Positions 37,737 to 50,607 of a stretch of DNA of 64,000 nucleotides are shown here, piece by piece. The position numbers were made by a program, and so were the translations under genes. How positions within the stretch are numbered: the first letter of the stretch is position 1; each line of letters opens with the position of its first letter. This DNA comes from Aralia elata (lineage: Eukaryota; Streptophyta; Magnoliopsida; Apiales; Araliaceae): positions 81,353,393 to 81,417,392 of the forward strand of contig CM068380.1 in NCBI GenBank assembly GCA_034770075.1. Direction: 5' to 3'. The notes beneath the pieces were generated by a model that ran no database searches, was not told the origin of the DNA, and saw only the letters and a list, made by a program, of their open reading frames with translations.

Positions 37737-40700
37737 ATGGCTGTGTCCAGCTACTCTGGGGCTTTTCCGTCCTTCGAGTGCCGTTCAGAACCCGAATTCT
37801 CCGGCAATCCGCGCCCGGAGATTCCGAGTTCAGGCGCCCGATTCACCGGGAAGCTCAACTCGGCAGCGAGTCATGGCTCGTTCGGTCTGTCTTCCATGAT
37901 CTTGAGGTTCCCTCCCAACTTTGTGAGGCAGCTGAGCAACAAAGCGAGGAGGAACTGCAGCAACATCGGCGTGGCTCAGGTTGTCGCGGCTTCGTGGTCC
38001 AACAACAGGCCGGTTGCGGCTTTAGCCGCTGAAGCAGCCGCCACCGCCGCCTCGGTTGAGGATGAGGTGGTGGTGGCTGTTGACGGCAATGGTTGTTGTA
38101 ATAGTAATAGTGATGTACAGCTTGAGGTTTTGACCAATGTACAAAAACCTTCATTTTTGAGCTCCGATGGGAGCATTGCTATTCATGCCGGTATGTATAT
38201 ATAGATCTATTTGCATACTTTAATTTAGTATTTTACTGCCAAAAAATTAGGCCTTGCTCAGTTTATATGTAGTATTTATGTAAAAGTTGGCCACTTGCTT
38301 TTGAGATTTGAATAATTTTATGGTATGAGTAATGAGACTACACTTTTAGAATCAATAAATCTGCTTGTGATCTTGGATTTTAAAAATGTTTGACCTTTTA
38401 CAGTGGCTTTTCATTTTGGGACCTTTTTTTTTATTATTATTATTTTATTGTGATGCTCGCAGTTAATATTCTTATTCAATTCGGGCCACAGAATGGGGTG
38501 ATTGTTGAGTCTGCACAATGTAATGATCATCACCTGAATTAATTCCTTTGATTTGAAGCAGTTCCCCGTTGAAGTTCTTTTTATGGGTGGTACTGGTTTT
38601 ATAATAATGTCCAGCACAACCTGTTCATAACCTTGTGTGTCCATAAATTGAAAAACAAAAATTAACAATAATTTTTGAAAACTTCCGCTGGATTCAAATT
38701 TTAATAAGCGCTTACATGAGAATGCTATGATATGTTGACTGTATGCACTTATGCATTCTTTCTTCTTTGATATTTAAAATATATTTCTCTTGTGATTTTG
38801 AATGGATGTTTACATTGGCTACTCAGGCGAAAGACTAGGCCGCGGTATTGTTACTGATGCAATAACTACTCCAGTAGTTAATACATCTGCTTACTTCTTC
38901 AACAAAACTTCGGAGCTCATTGATTTCAAGGTATGCATCAAAGAGGGTAATAATGTTCTTCTTTCTTGCACAAGTGGAGACTTTGTTCCTCCCAACAATA
39001 ATCCTTTCGAAAGAGTACCTATTGATTAAAATGGTTATTGTCTCATAATTCATAGTTTATCATGGACTAATATATGCTTAGCGGTTACAGAGGTTACGTG
39101 TGGTTACTGATCTTGGAAACTAAATTATATGGTAGGCTAACTTCTCTGTAACCTTTTAACAGGAGAAACGACGTGCAAGTTTTGAATATGGACGCTATGG
39201 AAATCCTACTACTGTGGTTGCAGAGGAGAAGATAAGGTCTGTCTTCCCCATTTTAGATTCCTTTTCTTTTTCTTTTCTTTTTTCATTTTCTTTTCCATCG
39301 AGGTCATGTGTGCTTTCTGGCTTAAACAGTGCACTTGAGGGGGCTGAATCAACCCTTTTAATGGCTTCTGGAATGTGTGCAAGTACTGTCATGTTGATGG
39401 CACTGGTCCCAGCTGGTGGGCATATTGTGACAACCACGGACTGCTATAGGAAGACTCGGATTTTCATTGAGACGATTCTTCCCAAAATGGGGATCAAGGT
39501 AATGTTTTGGGGATCATTAGCATGTTTTAAGTTTGGCCAATAATTTAGATCACTACTGAATTAGACTAGGAGAAAAAGGGAACAGAAGAAATAAAATTTC
39601 ATGAAGCACTCCAGCTTTTCAGGTAACAGAAGAACAAGCTAGGCACGTAGAGAAGGTAAAACTACATATAATTAATTGAAGATTTAATCAGGCTCTGATC
39701 CCTTTAACTTATCTTGTTATATACTGGGAATCTGGGATTATAGCATTGATTTTCTTCTTTTTGTTGTTCCAGTTGATTTCTAAGAAGCCCTACTGCTATA
39801 TTACGATATTGAAATTCAATTTGAATCGAGCTGAAAGCTTTCAATTTCTTTAATTCATTTATTGAAATAGCCGTTAATAGGATTTACCCTGCACTTAACA
39901 TGTTTACTTTGATCCTATCTTGATCACAGTTTCATGTCACACTGTATCGCATGCATGACCTTTGTGGCGCACTTTAACTGCTGTGGAGATTCTGTTGTTA
40001 TGCACTTTCACATTATATTAATTCTTGTTTCTGTTATCTCCAAAATGCAGGCCACTATTATTGACCCTGCAGATATAGAAGCCCTTGAATGCGCTCTAGA
40101 TGAAAACAATGTCAGTATTGAAGGAAGTGGTTTACTTGTTATATTGGTGTTTTTCTTTGTGTCTTCACCATAACAAACACAAGTTATTCTGATACAAGTG
40201 TCATTACTCTTTCATGCAGGTTAGTCTCTTCTTCACAGAGTCTCCAACAAATCCATTCCTGAGATGTGTTGACATAGAGTTGGTTGCAAAGCTTTGCCAC
40301 AAAAAAGGAGCCCTCGTCTGCATAGATGGAACATTTGCGACACCTCTCAACCAGAAGGCCCTTGCCCTAGGGGCTGACATTGTTCTGCACTCTGCAACGA
40401 AGTATATTGGGGGCCACAATGATGTATGGTAGTTCCTATTGGTGCATTTATAGATGGATTAGTTCTGCACGATCAGTTAATAAATCACAGCTAAATGTTA
40501 AACAATCAAATTTACTGTTTCAGGTCATCGCTGGTTGTATTAGCGGTTCCCAGGAGTTGATTTCTATTGTTCGCAACTTGCATCATATTCTGGGTGGTGC
40601 TTTGAACCCTGTGAGTTACCAAGATTTTAACTCTTCTGGTGTAATAGTGTTTGACTTTTTGCTTGAATATACCAGTCAGATATATTTGGAAAGAGTGGTT

Positions 40701-42877
40701 AGAGCATTTATAGCTCAACTAAATTACATGCAGTGACTTTAGTTTCTTTTCTATCATCAGAATGCCGCTTATCTGATCATCCGAGGTATGAAGACACTGC
40801 ATCTTCGTGTACAGCAGCAAAATTCTACAGCATTTAGGATGGCCAAAATTTTAGAGGCACATCCTAAGGTATTTGAGCAGAGTTGGAACTTTCATGATCT
40901 ATTCTACTACTTTTAGGTTTTATACTTATGCAGGAACCCATATCTACAAAAGAAATGTGCTTATTGAAGTAGGGATGTGTTTATTCGTAATTTCATCAAA
41001 GACACCACCAATCTGCTTATTAGCAATTATTTTTTGGAAGGAAATTTGATAAAAGTAACTAAATGTAGCCTCTTTGTACTTTATTTTCAACTAATTGCTA
41101 CATACATACACACAAACACATGTGATACGATTGTTCACATATAATTTATCTAGTGTTGACTTAAATTTTCTTTTAATCCCTCGTTGTCGCATAATTTCAA
41201 CTAACATGGATATCAATTAATCAGGTTTACTTGCTTTTGTGCAGCTAGTATTTTAAAATTATGTTACCTTCCCTAATTGTGAGGAAGCTATGTATTAAGT
41301 GTAAAATCAAGAGAGAAGAGTAGTCTTTTCTGCTGCTGCAGTTATTTGTATTTGTTGTATTGGAAGAAGAGAAGTACTCCATCCATCCAACTTTACTTGT
41401 CTCCCTTTTTCTTTTCGAATGTCCCCAAACTCCTAGTTTGTAACTTACTTAAAATTATCACTTAACTGACTTAAAGTTATCACTTTATCATACTTTGAGA
41501 TAAAAGCACCCTAAAAGTCAGGGTCTGAGGTCTATTTTGGATTTTTAAATAACTGTATAGACCAGTGAATAGCTGAATCGGGGGGGGGGGGGGGGGGGTT
41601 GAAATGTGACTATGGAAAATATCACAGGTTATTATTGCCACGTTAGGGTATCATCTTTTTACTAAAACAATTGAATAATATAAATTTCAGGTGAACCACG
41701 TCTATTATCCAGGTTTGCAAAGTCATCCAGAACATCACATTGCAATCCGTCAAATGACTGGTTTTGGTGGTGTAGTCAGTTTTGAGGTCAGTGTTGGTCA
41801 CTACTTCAAATATTCAATTGGCTGGTTGATATATCTTGTCCTATGTTATATCCATATCTCCTTTCCTGAAGTTCATCCGATATCGTTATCTAGGTTGATG
41901 GTGACTTACTTACCACGGCAAAGTTTGTTGATGCTCTGAAAATCCCTTACATCGCTCCATCTTTTGGAGGCTGTGAGAGCATTGTGGACCAGCCAGCAAT
42001 AATGTCTTACTGGTACACCCTTCATTTCATAATCGTTCACAATCTTTTATGAGAGATGTTTCCTCTAGAACAATTTAAGGTGCCAAGATAGTTTAGTTCT
42101 TTGTGTAGAGGTGGCGATATAATCTTCTGGTATTAACTTTCTTTGAACCATATGTCCAACTTGCAATTCTGTAGAGGTAGTGATTTAATCCCGCGCTATT
42201 AAATCTCTATAAATCATGTGTCCATAATGCATACCTGGAAAAGAAAGGTTTTTGCCAAAAAAATAAAATAAAATAATAATAATAATTATTATTATTATTA
42301 TTGTTAAAAAAAAAGGACACTGGAAAGAGAAGGTGATAAAATAAGATTCAATAATACATGTAGCAGAGAAAACATATATTCCCTTTGTGAAGTACTGAAA
42401 ATGTGCGTAATATAAAGCAAGTTTTTAAAGTGAAATAGTTAATTATGATGATGGAGCATTTTGTATCTATCCAAGAATCTTTGCCATGGTGTTTTCCTAC
42501 ATCAAAATGATGACACTTCACTAGCATTTCCACCTGTTCCATGACAAGTGACAAAGGTAATGAAATTAGAGCTCATAGTTAGATGAAGTAATGGTCTGAG
42601 TAAATTGCTTGACTACATTGGCAATCGCATGATTCTTACCCCTCACACCGTAGATGACTTTTACGACGTATCACATATTTCATATTTGGCGTAGACTTGT
42701 TTACTTTACATAACATTACAGATAGTGTATTTCTATGATGCACTTGAAAACAGGGATCTGAGTCAATTAGATAGGGCCAAGTATGGGATCATGGACAACT
42801 TGGTCCGGTTCAGCTTTGGAGTTGAAGACTTTGAGGATGTGAAGGCTGATATCCTTCAGGCTCTGGAGACCATATAG
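37737..42877 (+). CDS. CGS1: Cystathionine gamma-synthase, plastid, intact 11-exon gene
   Basis: Condenses O-phosphohomoserine with cysteine to cystathionine, the committed step of methionine synthesis in plastids. Exons: 37737-38190, 38827-38930, 39163-39236, 39330-39498, 40051-40110, 40220-40423, 40524-40610, 40761-40868, 41691-41786, 41894-42012, 42754-42877. All junctions are GT-AG and in phase, giving 1599 nt and 532 residues (Arabidopsis 563). Exon 1 encodes a Ser/Arg-rich transit peptide and the MTO1 region (71-88). The PLP fold begins near HAGERLGRG (150). Visible motifs are YGRYGNPT (195-202), SGM (224-226), Tyr250, Asp323 and the PLP lysine Lys348 in HSATK. The C-terminus reads NLVRFSFGVEDFEDVKADIL. 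One oddity is Leu in LSQLDRAKYG, where the second copy has the usual Ser. Intron 8 carries a MITE-like patch near 41,375 and a G run at 41,580. Confidence 0.97.
37947..38000 (+). promoter_or_regulatory. MTO1 nascent-peptide arrest region of CGS
   Basis: Residues 71-88 read RRNCSNIGVAQVVAASWS. In Arabidopsis CGS1 the equivalent RRNCSNIGVAQ core and the downstream Trp-Ser pair make the ribosome stall when S-adenosylmethionine is high. The mRNA is then degraded, giving feedback control of methionine synthesis. Trp87 and Ser88 here correspond to Trp93 and Ser94 there. Gly78 matches the residue hit in the mto1-1 mutant. All key residues are kept. Confidence 0.9.
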
Positions 42878-43648
42878 GCCGGCTCACCTGCGCCGTTGTT
42901 TTTCTTTTTCAACAAGTAATTTTGTTCGAAGTGGTGTTTGAGCACGAATTGTTCTCATTTTTGTTGTAGATTATTACATCATGGGGTTGTTGAATGAACT
43001 CGTTAATAAGACTGGTGCAATTTTGTGATTGGGTTTTTCCAGTTGTCAGAGTAAAAAATGCCATGGCATTGAAGTGAAATGATGAATGTTTTGGTGATGA
43101 AATTTTACCCCCATCTCCAAGCCATTCGAGTGTAGCCAGTCGTTTTCATATTATGGAACTATAATGAAGATGCCGCAGGGAATAAGTACCTTTTTCTTTT
43201 TAAAGCCCACTTACGGAAAGCCACGATTTAGTGGAAAATAATACGAAGTTGCATCTATAGTGGCCCCTTTTAACATCATTTTGTCTTGAATTGCGGACTT
43301 CGTGATATTCTGATATTAAAGATGAAACAGTGTGTGAGAATATACACACTGTCAACTGCCAGGCCAATTTTTTATTGGTCGTATTGGCGGATAATATAAA
43401 AATTGTCTTAAACAAACTTTAATATTTATAATTCAAAAAAAAATAAACTCTTTTCTAGACAATTAAATGGAGTAGTGGGGTTCTCTATTTTATTATAATT
43501 AAAGCTTAACGCCTCAAGACTATTCAATTTGATTGGCCTTCCCAAAATTCTTGAAACTTTATTGTGATTAGAATATTATAAATCACTAATATATTTATAT
43601 TTATTTATAAATCCCGTCGTTGATTTACTCTTAGCAAAAATTAATATT
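42878..43648. other. 3' flank of CGS copy 1
   Basis: The first 300 or so bases are likely 3' UTR. The match with the second copy runs to about 43,411, where the window end cuts the comparison. No other gene is visible. Confidence 0.6.
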
Positions 43649-45300
43649 GTTATTTCTCATAGGAACAATAGAGATTTAGAAGGGGGTGAATAGATCTCTA
43701 AAGTTTTTGGTTTATTAAAGAAGTATTGCCAAGTAGTTCATTTAATTAAATTGATTTTGCACAGCGGAATATTAGTTTGAAAGTTCCCCTTTAAGATTTG
43801 TAAAGATCTCAATTCTGAATTTAGTTCATGTGGAAGTTGGTCATTTATCACATACATCAATCTCATCAAATATAAACGACAGAATGTAAATAACAAAAAG
43901 TAAATGGCACATGAGAGTTTTAAGTGGTTCGGAGACTGAACAACTCTTACTCCACTCTTCTACTTCAATGAGTAGGAAATCCACTAAGAATTCGGTCACC
44001 TAAACTAGGACACTCTTGACCTCTTCAAGCCCAGCAGACTTGGATATTTTAGTCACTAAGACAAGAACACTAAGACCTCTTCAAGCTCAACAGACTTGGA
44101 AATTTAGTCACCAAGACAAGGACACTCTTGCCTTCTGAATCTTTAGGATTCCTTCGAGTCACTGAGTCTCGGAATGTTGGTTTGTTGATAGTTGTTAGAA
44201 GTGCTGCTGAGATAACATTTTAGGCTCTTTTATCTTCCGGTACTCAGCAGCTTGAATATGATCATCCTTATAATCTGTTCTGCTCTTTGTTAAGTGAGAT
44301 GATTTTTATGTAAGGAACATAACTCTGAGATGTACCTCTCTACAATTGCAAATGAAGACTTTGTTGTTCTTTGATCACCTTATAATCTGCTCGGCTCTTT
44401 GTTAAGTGAGATAATCTTTATGCAAGGAACATAACTCTGAGATGTACCTCTCTACGATTGCAAAGGAAGACTTTGTTGTTCTTTGATCACCTTATAACCT
44501 GTTCTGCTCTTTATTAAGTGAGATGATCGTTATGTAAGGAATATAACTTTGAGATATACATCTCTACGATTGCAAAGGAAGACTTTGTTGTTCTTTGATC
44601 ACCTTATAATTTGCTCTGCTCTTTGTTAAGTGAGATGATCTTTATGTAAGGAACATAACTCTGAGATGTATCTCTCTACGATTGCAAAGGCAGACTTTGA
44701 TGTTCTTTGATCACCTTATAATTTGCCCTGCTCTTCGTTAAGTGAGATGATCTTTATGTAAGGAAAATAACTCTGAGACGTACCTCTCTACGATTGCAAA
44801 GGAAGACTTTGTTGTCTTCTATCTACTCTTCTATCTCAGTTATCACATTACGATTTTTTTTTAAGTTCAGAGATTTCTTTTGCAGCTTTGATTCCTTCAT
44901 ATTTTAGACTTCTCTTTTCAGGATGGAGTGAGCTATACGATTCTTTGTCCACTCTACGAAATGATTTATACTTTGCGAAGTGAACTCTACAGCTTGTGCA
45001 TTTGCTCTACGATCCATCTGATGTATTACGAACGATAGTTAACTCTGCAATCCATACTGACCTTGCGAACATGCAGAGTAACTTTTCGAACACTGATTTC
45101 CTATTGACTATACATCAAATTTATTCAGTAAAATCAACGTAATACTTTGATTTTTCTAATCTAAGTCTTTGTACATATTTTTTATCATTAAGGACTTTAC
45201 AAAACTTACTTAAAGAACACTTAGATTACTTTGCTTACAATTGTTACATTATGAACGTGCAGAGTAACTTTGTACATAACCCAAGATTTTCGCTGCAATA
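43649..45300 (+). repeat. LTR-B family element with internal tandem array
   Basis: It opens TGTTATTTCTCATAGGAACA, followed within 30 bases by TTTAGAAGGGGGTGAATAG, matching the opening of the solo LTR at 2812. It shares the GTGGTTCGGAG, CTCCACTxTTCTACT and CTCTACGA phrases in the same order. The right end near 45,300 could not be fixed, and no clean target duplication was found. No coding region is present. It is probably another solo or truncated LTR. Confidence 0.65.
44265..44824. repeat. 112-bp tandem repeat, five copies
   Basis: The phrase CCTTATAA recurs with a spacing of exactly 112 bp (near 44,265, 44,377, 44,489, 44,601 and 44,713). Each unit also contains GTTAAGTGAGAT, AACTCTGAGA and TCTCTACGATTGCAAAGG, with few differences. 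The array sits inside the LTR-B element. Confidence 0.9.
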
Positions 45301-47468
45301 TTATTTAATTAATAAGAAATTTTGCGTATGAATTTTTTTTTTTATATAATAAAATTATTTTTATTATATATTAAACACAAGCATGGGAACTGTATGCGAC
45401 AGAAGAATAATATGTGTATAAGATGATATGTATTCATATTGTACATATATTTATTTCTCACTATTGTTTCAAGTAAAGTTCTGTATATTATAAGAAATAT
45501 AGTTGCTAATTAATCAAATTATTTGTCTGTTAATAAGTGAATTTTTATATTAACGATATATTGATTATTTACAAAATATTATATATTAACTAGTATTATT
45601 TAAAGGAGATAAATGTATATTTTAAGCATATGATTATTAATATTATTAATATTACTTTGATTACTCTTTATGATATGAATTTGCGGGATTAGTCTCAATT
45701 TATTTTAAATTCGAACACTAAATTATGGTAAATGAGATAAAGATAAAGGATCTGATCAAAACCTAATTTGATCTATGATTATGGATTTTTTAATGATTCA
45801 ATACAATTAAAGGCTTATAATTCTGTATTTTAAAAGGGAGTGTATTGTGCGTTTTATGAATAATATAGAATTTATTTTCTTAAGGAAGTGAAATATTATA
45901 ATTAGTCACGGTATTTGGTTATCCTTGAATGCATGTCTGTACAAGCATGTGGTTTCAATGTGCTTTGATAATTAGATTTATCTCAATGAGTGATAATTAT
46001 GTTATTACTTATGTAGATAATATAGGTGACTAATGGTTAGTTATGGTTTAGCAACTAATAGCGTTATTTAAATTAGTGGACCTAACCTCTAAGAATAAGT
46101 TAATATTAGCAATTGTAAAGATAGTTAGTTAATTAAATATTGGATTAAAGGGAATTATAGTTATGTGAATAAGTATTTGTACATTAATTAATATGGGTTA
46201 TTCATTTATAAAGACTCTTGTGATATCTTGTATAATGTATCTTTATTGTCCAATTGAGTAAAGAAACAATCCTATTGGGGACTAGCTTAATTATATTTAG
46301 TAACCACGCTCACTTCATTTATTTAATTGTGGACTTGGATATTTCAATGTGCGGACTAATTAAAGTAGACGCACACTTATTGTATTAGTAACCAGAGGCC
46401 ATGGATTAAAAAATATTTAGAACCTAGTAGCCAACACTTATTAAAAAGGAGAGGGCGGGGTCCCAAAAGGAGAGATTAATTAAAAGCCCAAATTCATTGT
46501 ACCCACCTTTTGGAATAAATATCCTAACCTAACTTACTTTAAGCATATTAAAGCATTACAAGGAAAAGAAAAAAAAATGGGTACAACAAAGGTACCATGG
46601 GCGGTGCACGAATATAGAGAGGGGGGAGAGCCCACTTGAGTGTCAAAATATTGATGTAATTAATTACGTATCTGGTCTTGGTTGCTGGAGAAGTACTTGA
46701 AATGATAGCCTAGACCCTACGATGTCACATTAGCCACCCATTGTAATCCAAGCCTACTAAGACTAGCTTCATGATGCCTCAAAATATATAGATATAGATA
46801 GTATATCTATATGTAAGATCTAGTATACTTGCAAAGTCTTAATTACATTATTGTCATTTATTATTTCCCATTTGTATGATTGAGAGAGATAAAATTAAAA
46901 AATCTCCATTTTTCACTCTTTCATTCTATCCTCATTCTTCTAAGTTTGCTAACCTAATATTTTGGGAGGAGGAAAAGGAGAGGGGCTCACCGGCAAGGGA
47001 GTCATTTTGGGATACAAAGTTTCAAGTCAGTAAGATCAAGCTTTAGTACGAAGTGAGAAGAAGGAACAATCGCCAAGCCAGAAGGTAAAGAACCCAAACA
47101 ATTTATAACAGCTTTTTTTTGTTTTTTTACAACTTGAATATCTCGTCATGGGTTATATGCGATCTAGGACTTAATATTGTTAGATTTGAAATTATTTATG
47201 ATGGATTCATGGTTGGATCAAGAGGTCTAAATGGCGTGTTTAAGCTTCGGATTTTGAGAAATAATTTCATAAAACTCCTCAAAAATCGTCATTTTTCCCC
47301 TCCTTTGATCCTTAGATTGGCATTGTGGGTATTAATGATAAATTATATAAATTTAGAATATGGTTGTAATTACTATGTGTTGGGAGTTCATAGAACTTGG
47401 AATCACTTTATTTGGTAGGTGTAAAACTCAAAATATGAAAATTGGGAAGGAGATGGGAGTCTGGAAAT

Positions 47469-47698
47469 CGCGAGCTGCTGATGGGCTGCTGCTGGGTCCG
47501 CGGGGCAGCGCTTCGCGGACGGGGGCGCGCCTGGGCGCGCCGCGGCTGGCTATGGGCGCGGGCGTGTGGCGCGCTGGCGCGCGACGGGCGTGCGGGAGCG
47601 CGAAGGATGGGCGCGGGCGCATGTGGCGCAAGGCGGGCGCGCGCGTGGCGGGCGCAGCCCGTGGGGCCCACGCGGTGTCCGTGTCGCCGCCGTGCTGA
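47469..47698. other. GC-rich island in AT-rich DNA
   Basis: About 230 bp are strongly GC-rich with many GCGC and GGGCGC phrases and abrupt edges against AT-rich DNA. Open frames exist in several registers on both strands, which reflects composition and not coding. It is most likely part of a retroelement LTR. Confidence 0.7.
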
Positions 47699-50598
47699 CT
47701 CTTTGGCTGGGCGACGCGATGCTTGACATCCAAAAACGTAAAATCGTGAATAACTTTTGGATACGAATGGTCATCCAAATTTGAAAATTCTAAGAGGGTT
47801 TTGGAAAGCTTAATCGATAGTACTATTATATTTTATGTAATAAAAGAACCTCAAAATTTGAGCATTTTGGGAAATGGTCAAAATATGGGCCTTTTTGAAG
47901 ATGTTGCTCAACGGCATGCGACCGAACAGGTGTTGGGTTTGGCGTTTTATGTAATAGATTAAAGCGTTTCTAAACCTACGTATTATACCATTGTCTAAGT
48001 ATTATAAAGTTGTAATCGCTCTTGAATTCGTAAGGTAAAGACTTAATCGCCTATAATGGGTTTTATTTTTTAACGTGTAAATACTTAAACTTACATGTTA
48101 AGTATAAATGGAAGAAGTTAAGCGAAAGATTGATTAAATATTTATTTTTCTTAGTACATCGCTAAGTTATTCATCTAAGAGATTGATGTGGGAGACATTT
48201 GATAAGGACTTAACTTAAATGGTTAGTGTATTAAGTGAAAGAAATACCTTGAGCGGTCATTACTATGAAAACTAAATGCAGTGGAAAACTTGGTATGTTG
48301 GTGTAACTGTGTCTTATTAACCTAATAGACGCTCTGTAAAGGATGTGATATTAACAAGGGTATAAGAAAATTACCTAAAGTGTTTAGTAGGCATTAAGTG
48401 AAGTTGCCTCCTTAAGGAAAGATGGCGAGAGTTATTTAATCTAACCCTTAATGAATGATAATACATTGATATAATGTAACGTACAGCACTAAGATATTAC
48501 TCTCTACCGGACACGTTAAAAGTGTCAATGAAAAGGAATGATACAAACATGAAGAAGGGAGTAAATATGATTGGAATCATTATATAATTGTTTCATCTCC
48601 AATATTACTATACTTCCTAATATGATGTACACGACTGATCTCTACGATTAACTTAACCAAACGTTAAGATGATCGATCATAAAATAAGAAGAGAACCTTG
48701 AGAAGAAGGATGCGACGAATGTTAACCTTGATTAATGTTAACACGATAATTATGACATCTGAGTGTGATGTAAAGATACGCATTTTAAGAGACTTTAATA
48801 CTAACATGCTTAAGTAGTCTAATCAAGCGAGACAGCATATAAAGGTGAATTGATATATCAAGGGGGTTAGTTATAACAGCCGTCCTATATCGCAATGTAT
48901 ATGGAGTGAGTAGGCTCTCTCAAGAGCATACGTCCTAGTTTGCTATGCTTTAAATAATTCTAGATAACAGTATCTCGGTAAATGTCAATTATATTAGGAA
49001 GTTACTGTTGAGACCATCCACGCTCGGCTGGCATTGTAGTATCGGGCTTGCTGAATTGGTAATATTATGGTTTGTATAGTAATTGATCACGATTGGTCTT
49101 CAGCTATATTATGGTTTTCCTGAATTAATGTCTAGGCGGTTGTACATGACTTGTGGTGATAATCAGAGGCGTGCTGGTTTGTAGGATAGTTCGAAGTTCA
49201 GGTTGGCTGGAGTAGATGTGTAGTTTAGATTCCCATGGTTTGTCTAGATTGGTTATATGTTTAATTAAACCCATGCTACACATTCTTGCCAGGAATTTTG
49301 AGTATTCAATGCTTTATGGGATTATAAATAAGTTACTTATAAAATGAAAGACTTAGTGTTATAGTCATTAAGGCTTTATGATCAAAGTAATGGTACAGTC
49401 GTGATCTTTTACCTTACGTCTGACCGTATAGTAACCGCTGCGGCTTCATATACAATTCCTTTCTACGGGTAGCGGAGGTATATACGACACTAGCAACCGA
49501 CTCTAACTCATCTGGTGAAAAGCGTGTAGACGAGACGGAATCTTAGTTTGTTCGGGTTGTCTTTCCGCGAAAAAATCACGACGGTTTACTATATTGAACA
49601 CTGTTAAAGACGCGCATGTGTGCTAATTTTGGAATTATGAAAGGTGTATATGGTGCACACTATTCTATTATTTGGTTATGGTGCTAAAAATGATTAGTAC
49701 TGTTTTGAGGTCATAATATGCGTTGATAATTTGAAAGAGCATAACTTAAAACTGATAGGTTCTTTCAAAAACAGTCCATATTAAATTGCGTTGCAGTAGT
49801 CAACGACCCAAGGCATGTGTCCTATCCTTTTCACATTTATCCTTTATAGAGATGAGATCTCCGTTTATGCAAGCTTTTAACACTCAATCCATTATCTGAG
49901 TTCTCCACAATGATTTTATTCTTTATTATTGATCTATCATGATTTGGATCCGTAAGTTATACTCTAATTTATCTTATACCTCCAATTCGTTATTGTGGCA
50001 AGTTTCTTTAACTCTCAGATTGGTTATTGTGCTCATATAGTTCCTCTATTACTCCGAAACTTTATCTTTTATTGCAAGTTCTCCACTTGAAACGAATTAT
50101 TGTAATTTATACTTTTATTAATTGCCTTATTCCTCCTTAATAACCCATATACCTACATTTCTTATTCAAGCAAGTATTAATCCTTATGTGAAAAGTTTCT
50201 CTCTTATCATTTTATCTCCCTTCTCATCTTAATGTAGTAATGCTATCCTATGTTATTAACACAAGGTTTCCCCCTATTTGATTTTACTTCTGGCTGATTA
50301 TAACACATTCTCTATAATTTATGCCTTGCCGCCACGTATGTGAAATTGAGATATATTGGTCAGGATTCTTGAATCGCTTGAAATCCACCTATAGATTTAA
50401 TTTAGTTTATAATTGCTATCATAAGGTATGGGTCACCTAAAACATTGTTTCGGTCTTAGAACCATCGTATGGAAGTCATGAGTTTATAGAATTCTTGAAT
50501 TGTTTGCTAGTTTCTTTAATCGCTAATCATTGTCTATATCTGCGGAGCAGGTTTTCAACTTGACTGATATTAGCTACGACCAGTTCTCCTCAATATCC

Positions 50599-50607
50599 TA
50601 TAAATAG
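50599..50607 (+). promoter_or_regulatory. Possible TATA element of the retroelement LTR
   Basis: TATAAATAG, preceded by CC, lies about 1.4 kb before the inferred LTR end. It resembles the TATA element of LTR-A at 7725. Inference from motif and position. Confidence 0.35.

Larger units (their letters stand above)
33283..43411. repeat. First copy of a 10-kb segment repeated at 53,720-64,000
   Basis: From the phrase ATAGAACCATAACAATATTC near 33,313 to GTGTCTTAA-type sequence near 43,411, this segment is matched almost base for base by 53,720 to the window end. The match covers the hAT element, the minus-strand first exon, the whole CGS gene and its 3' flank. Differences are mainly small indels, microsatellite lengths and scattered substitutions. 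The second copy may continue beyond the window. Confidence 0.95.

Noticed and set aside
37778..38176. Extra open frames on both strands over CGS exon 1
   Set aside because: They are shadows of the GC-rich first exon; the CGS frame is clear and conserved.
47360..47784. Several overlapping open frames of 70-116 codons on both strands
   Set aside because: They arise from the GC-rich island, where stops are scarce in every frame. No domain or consistent protein signal was seen.
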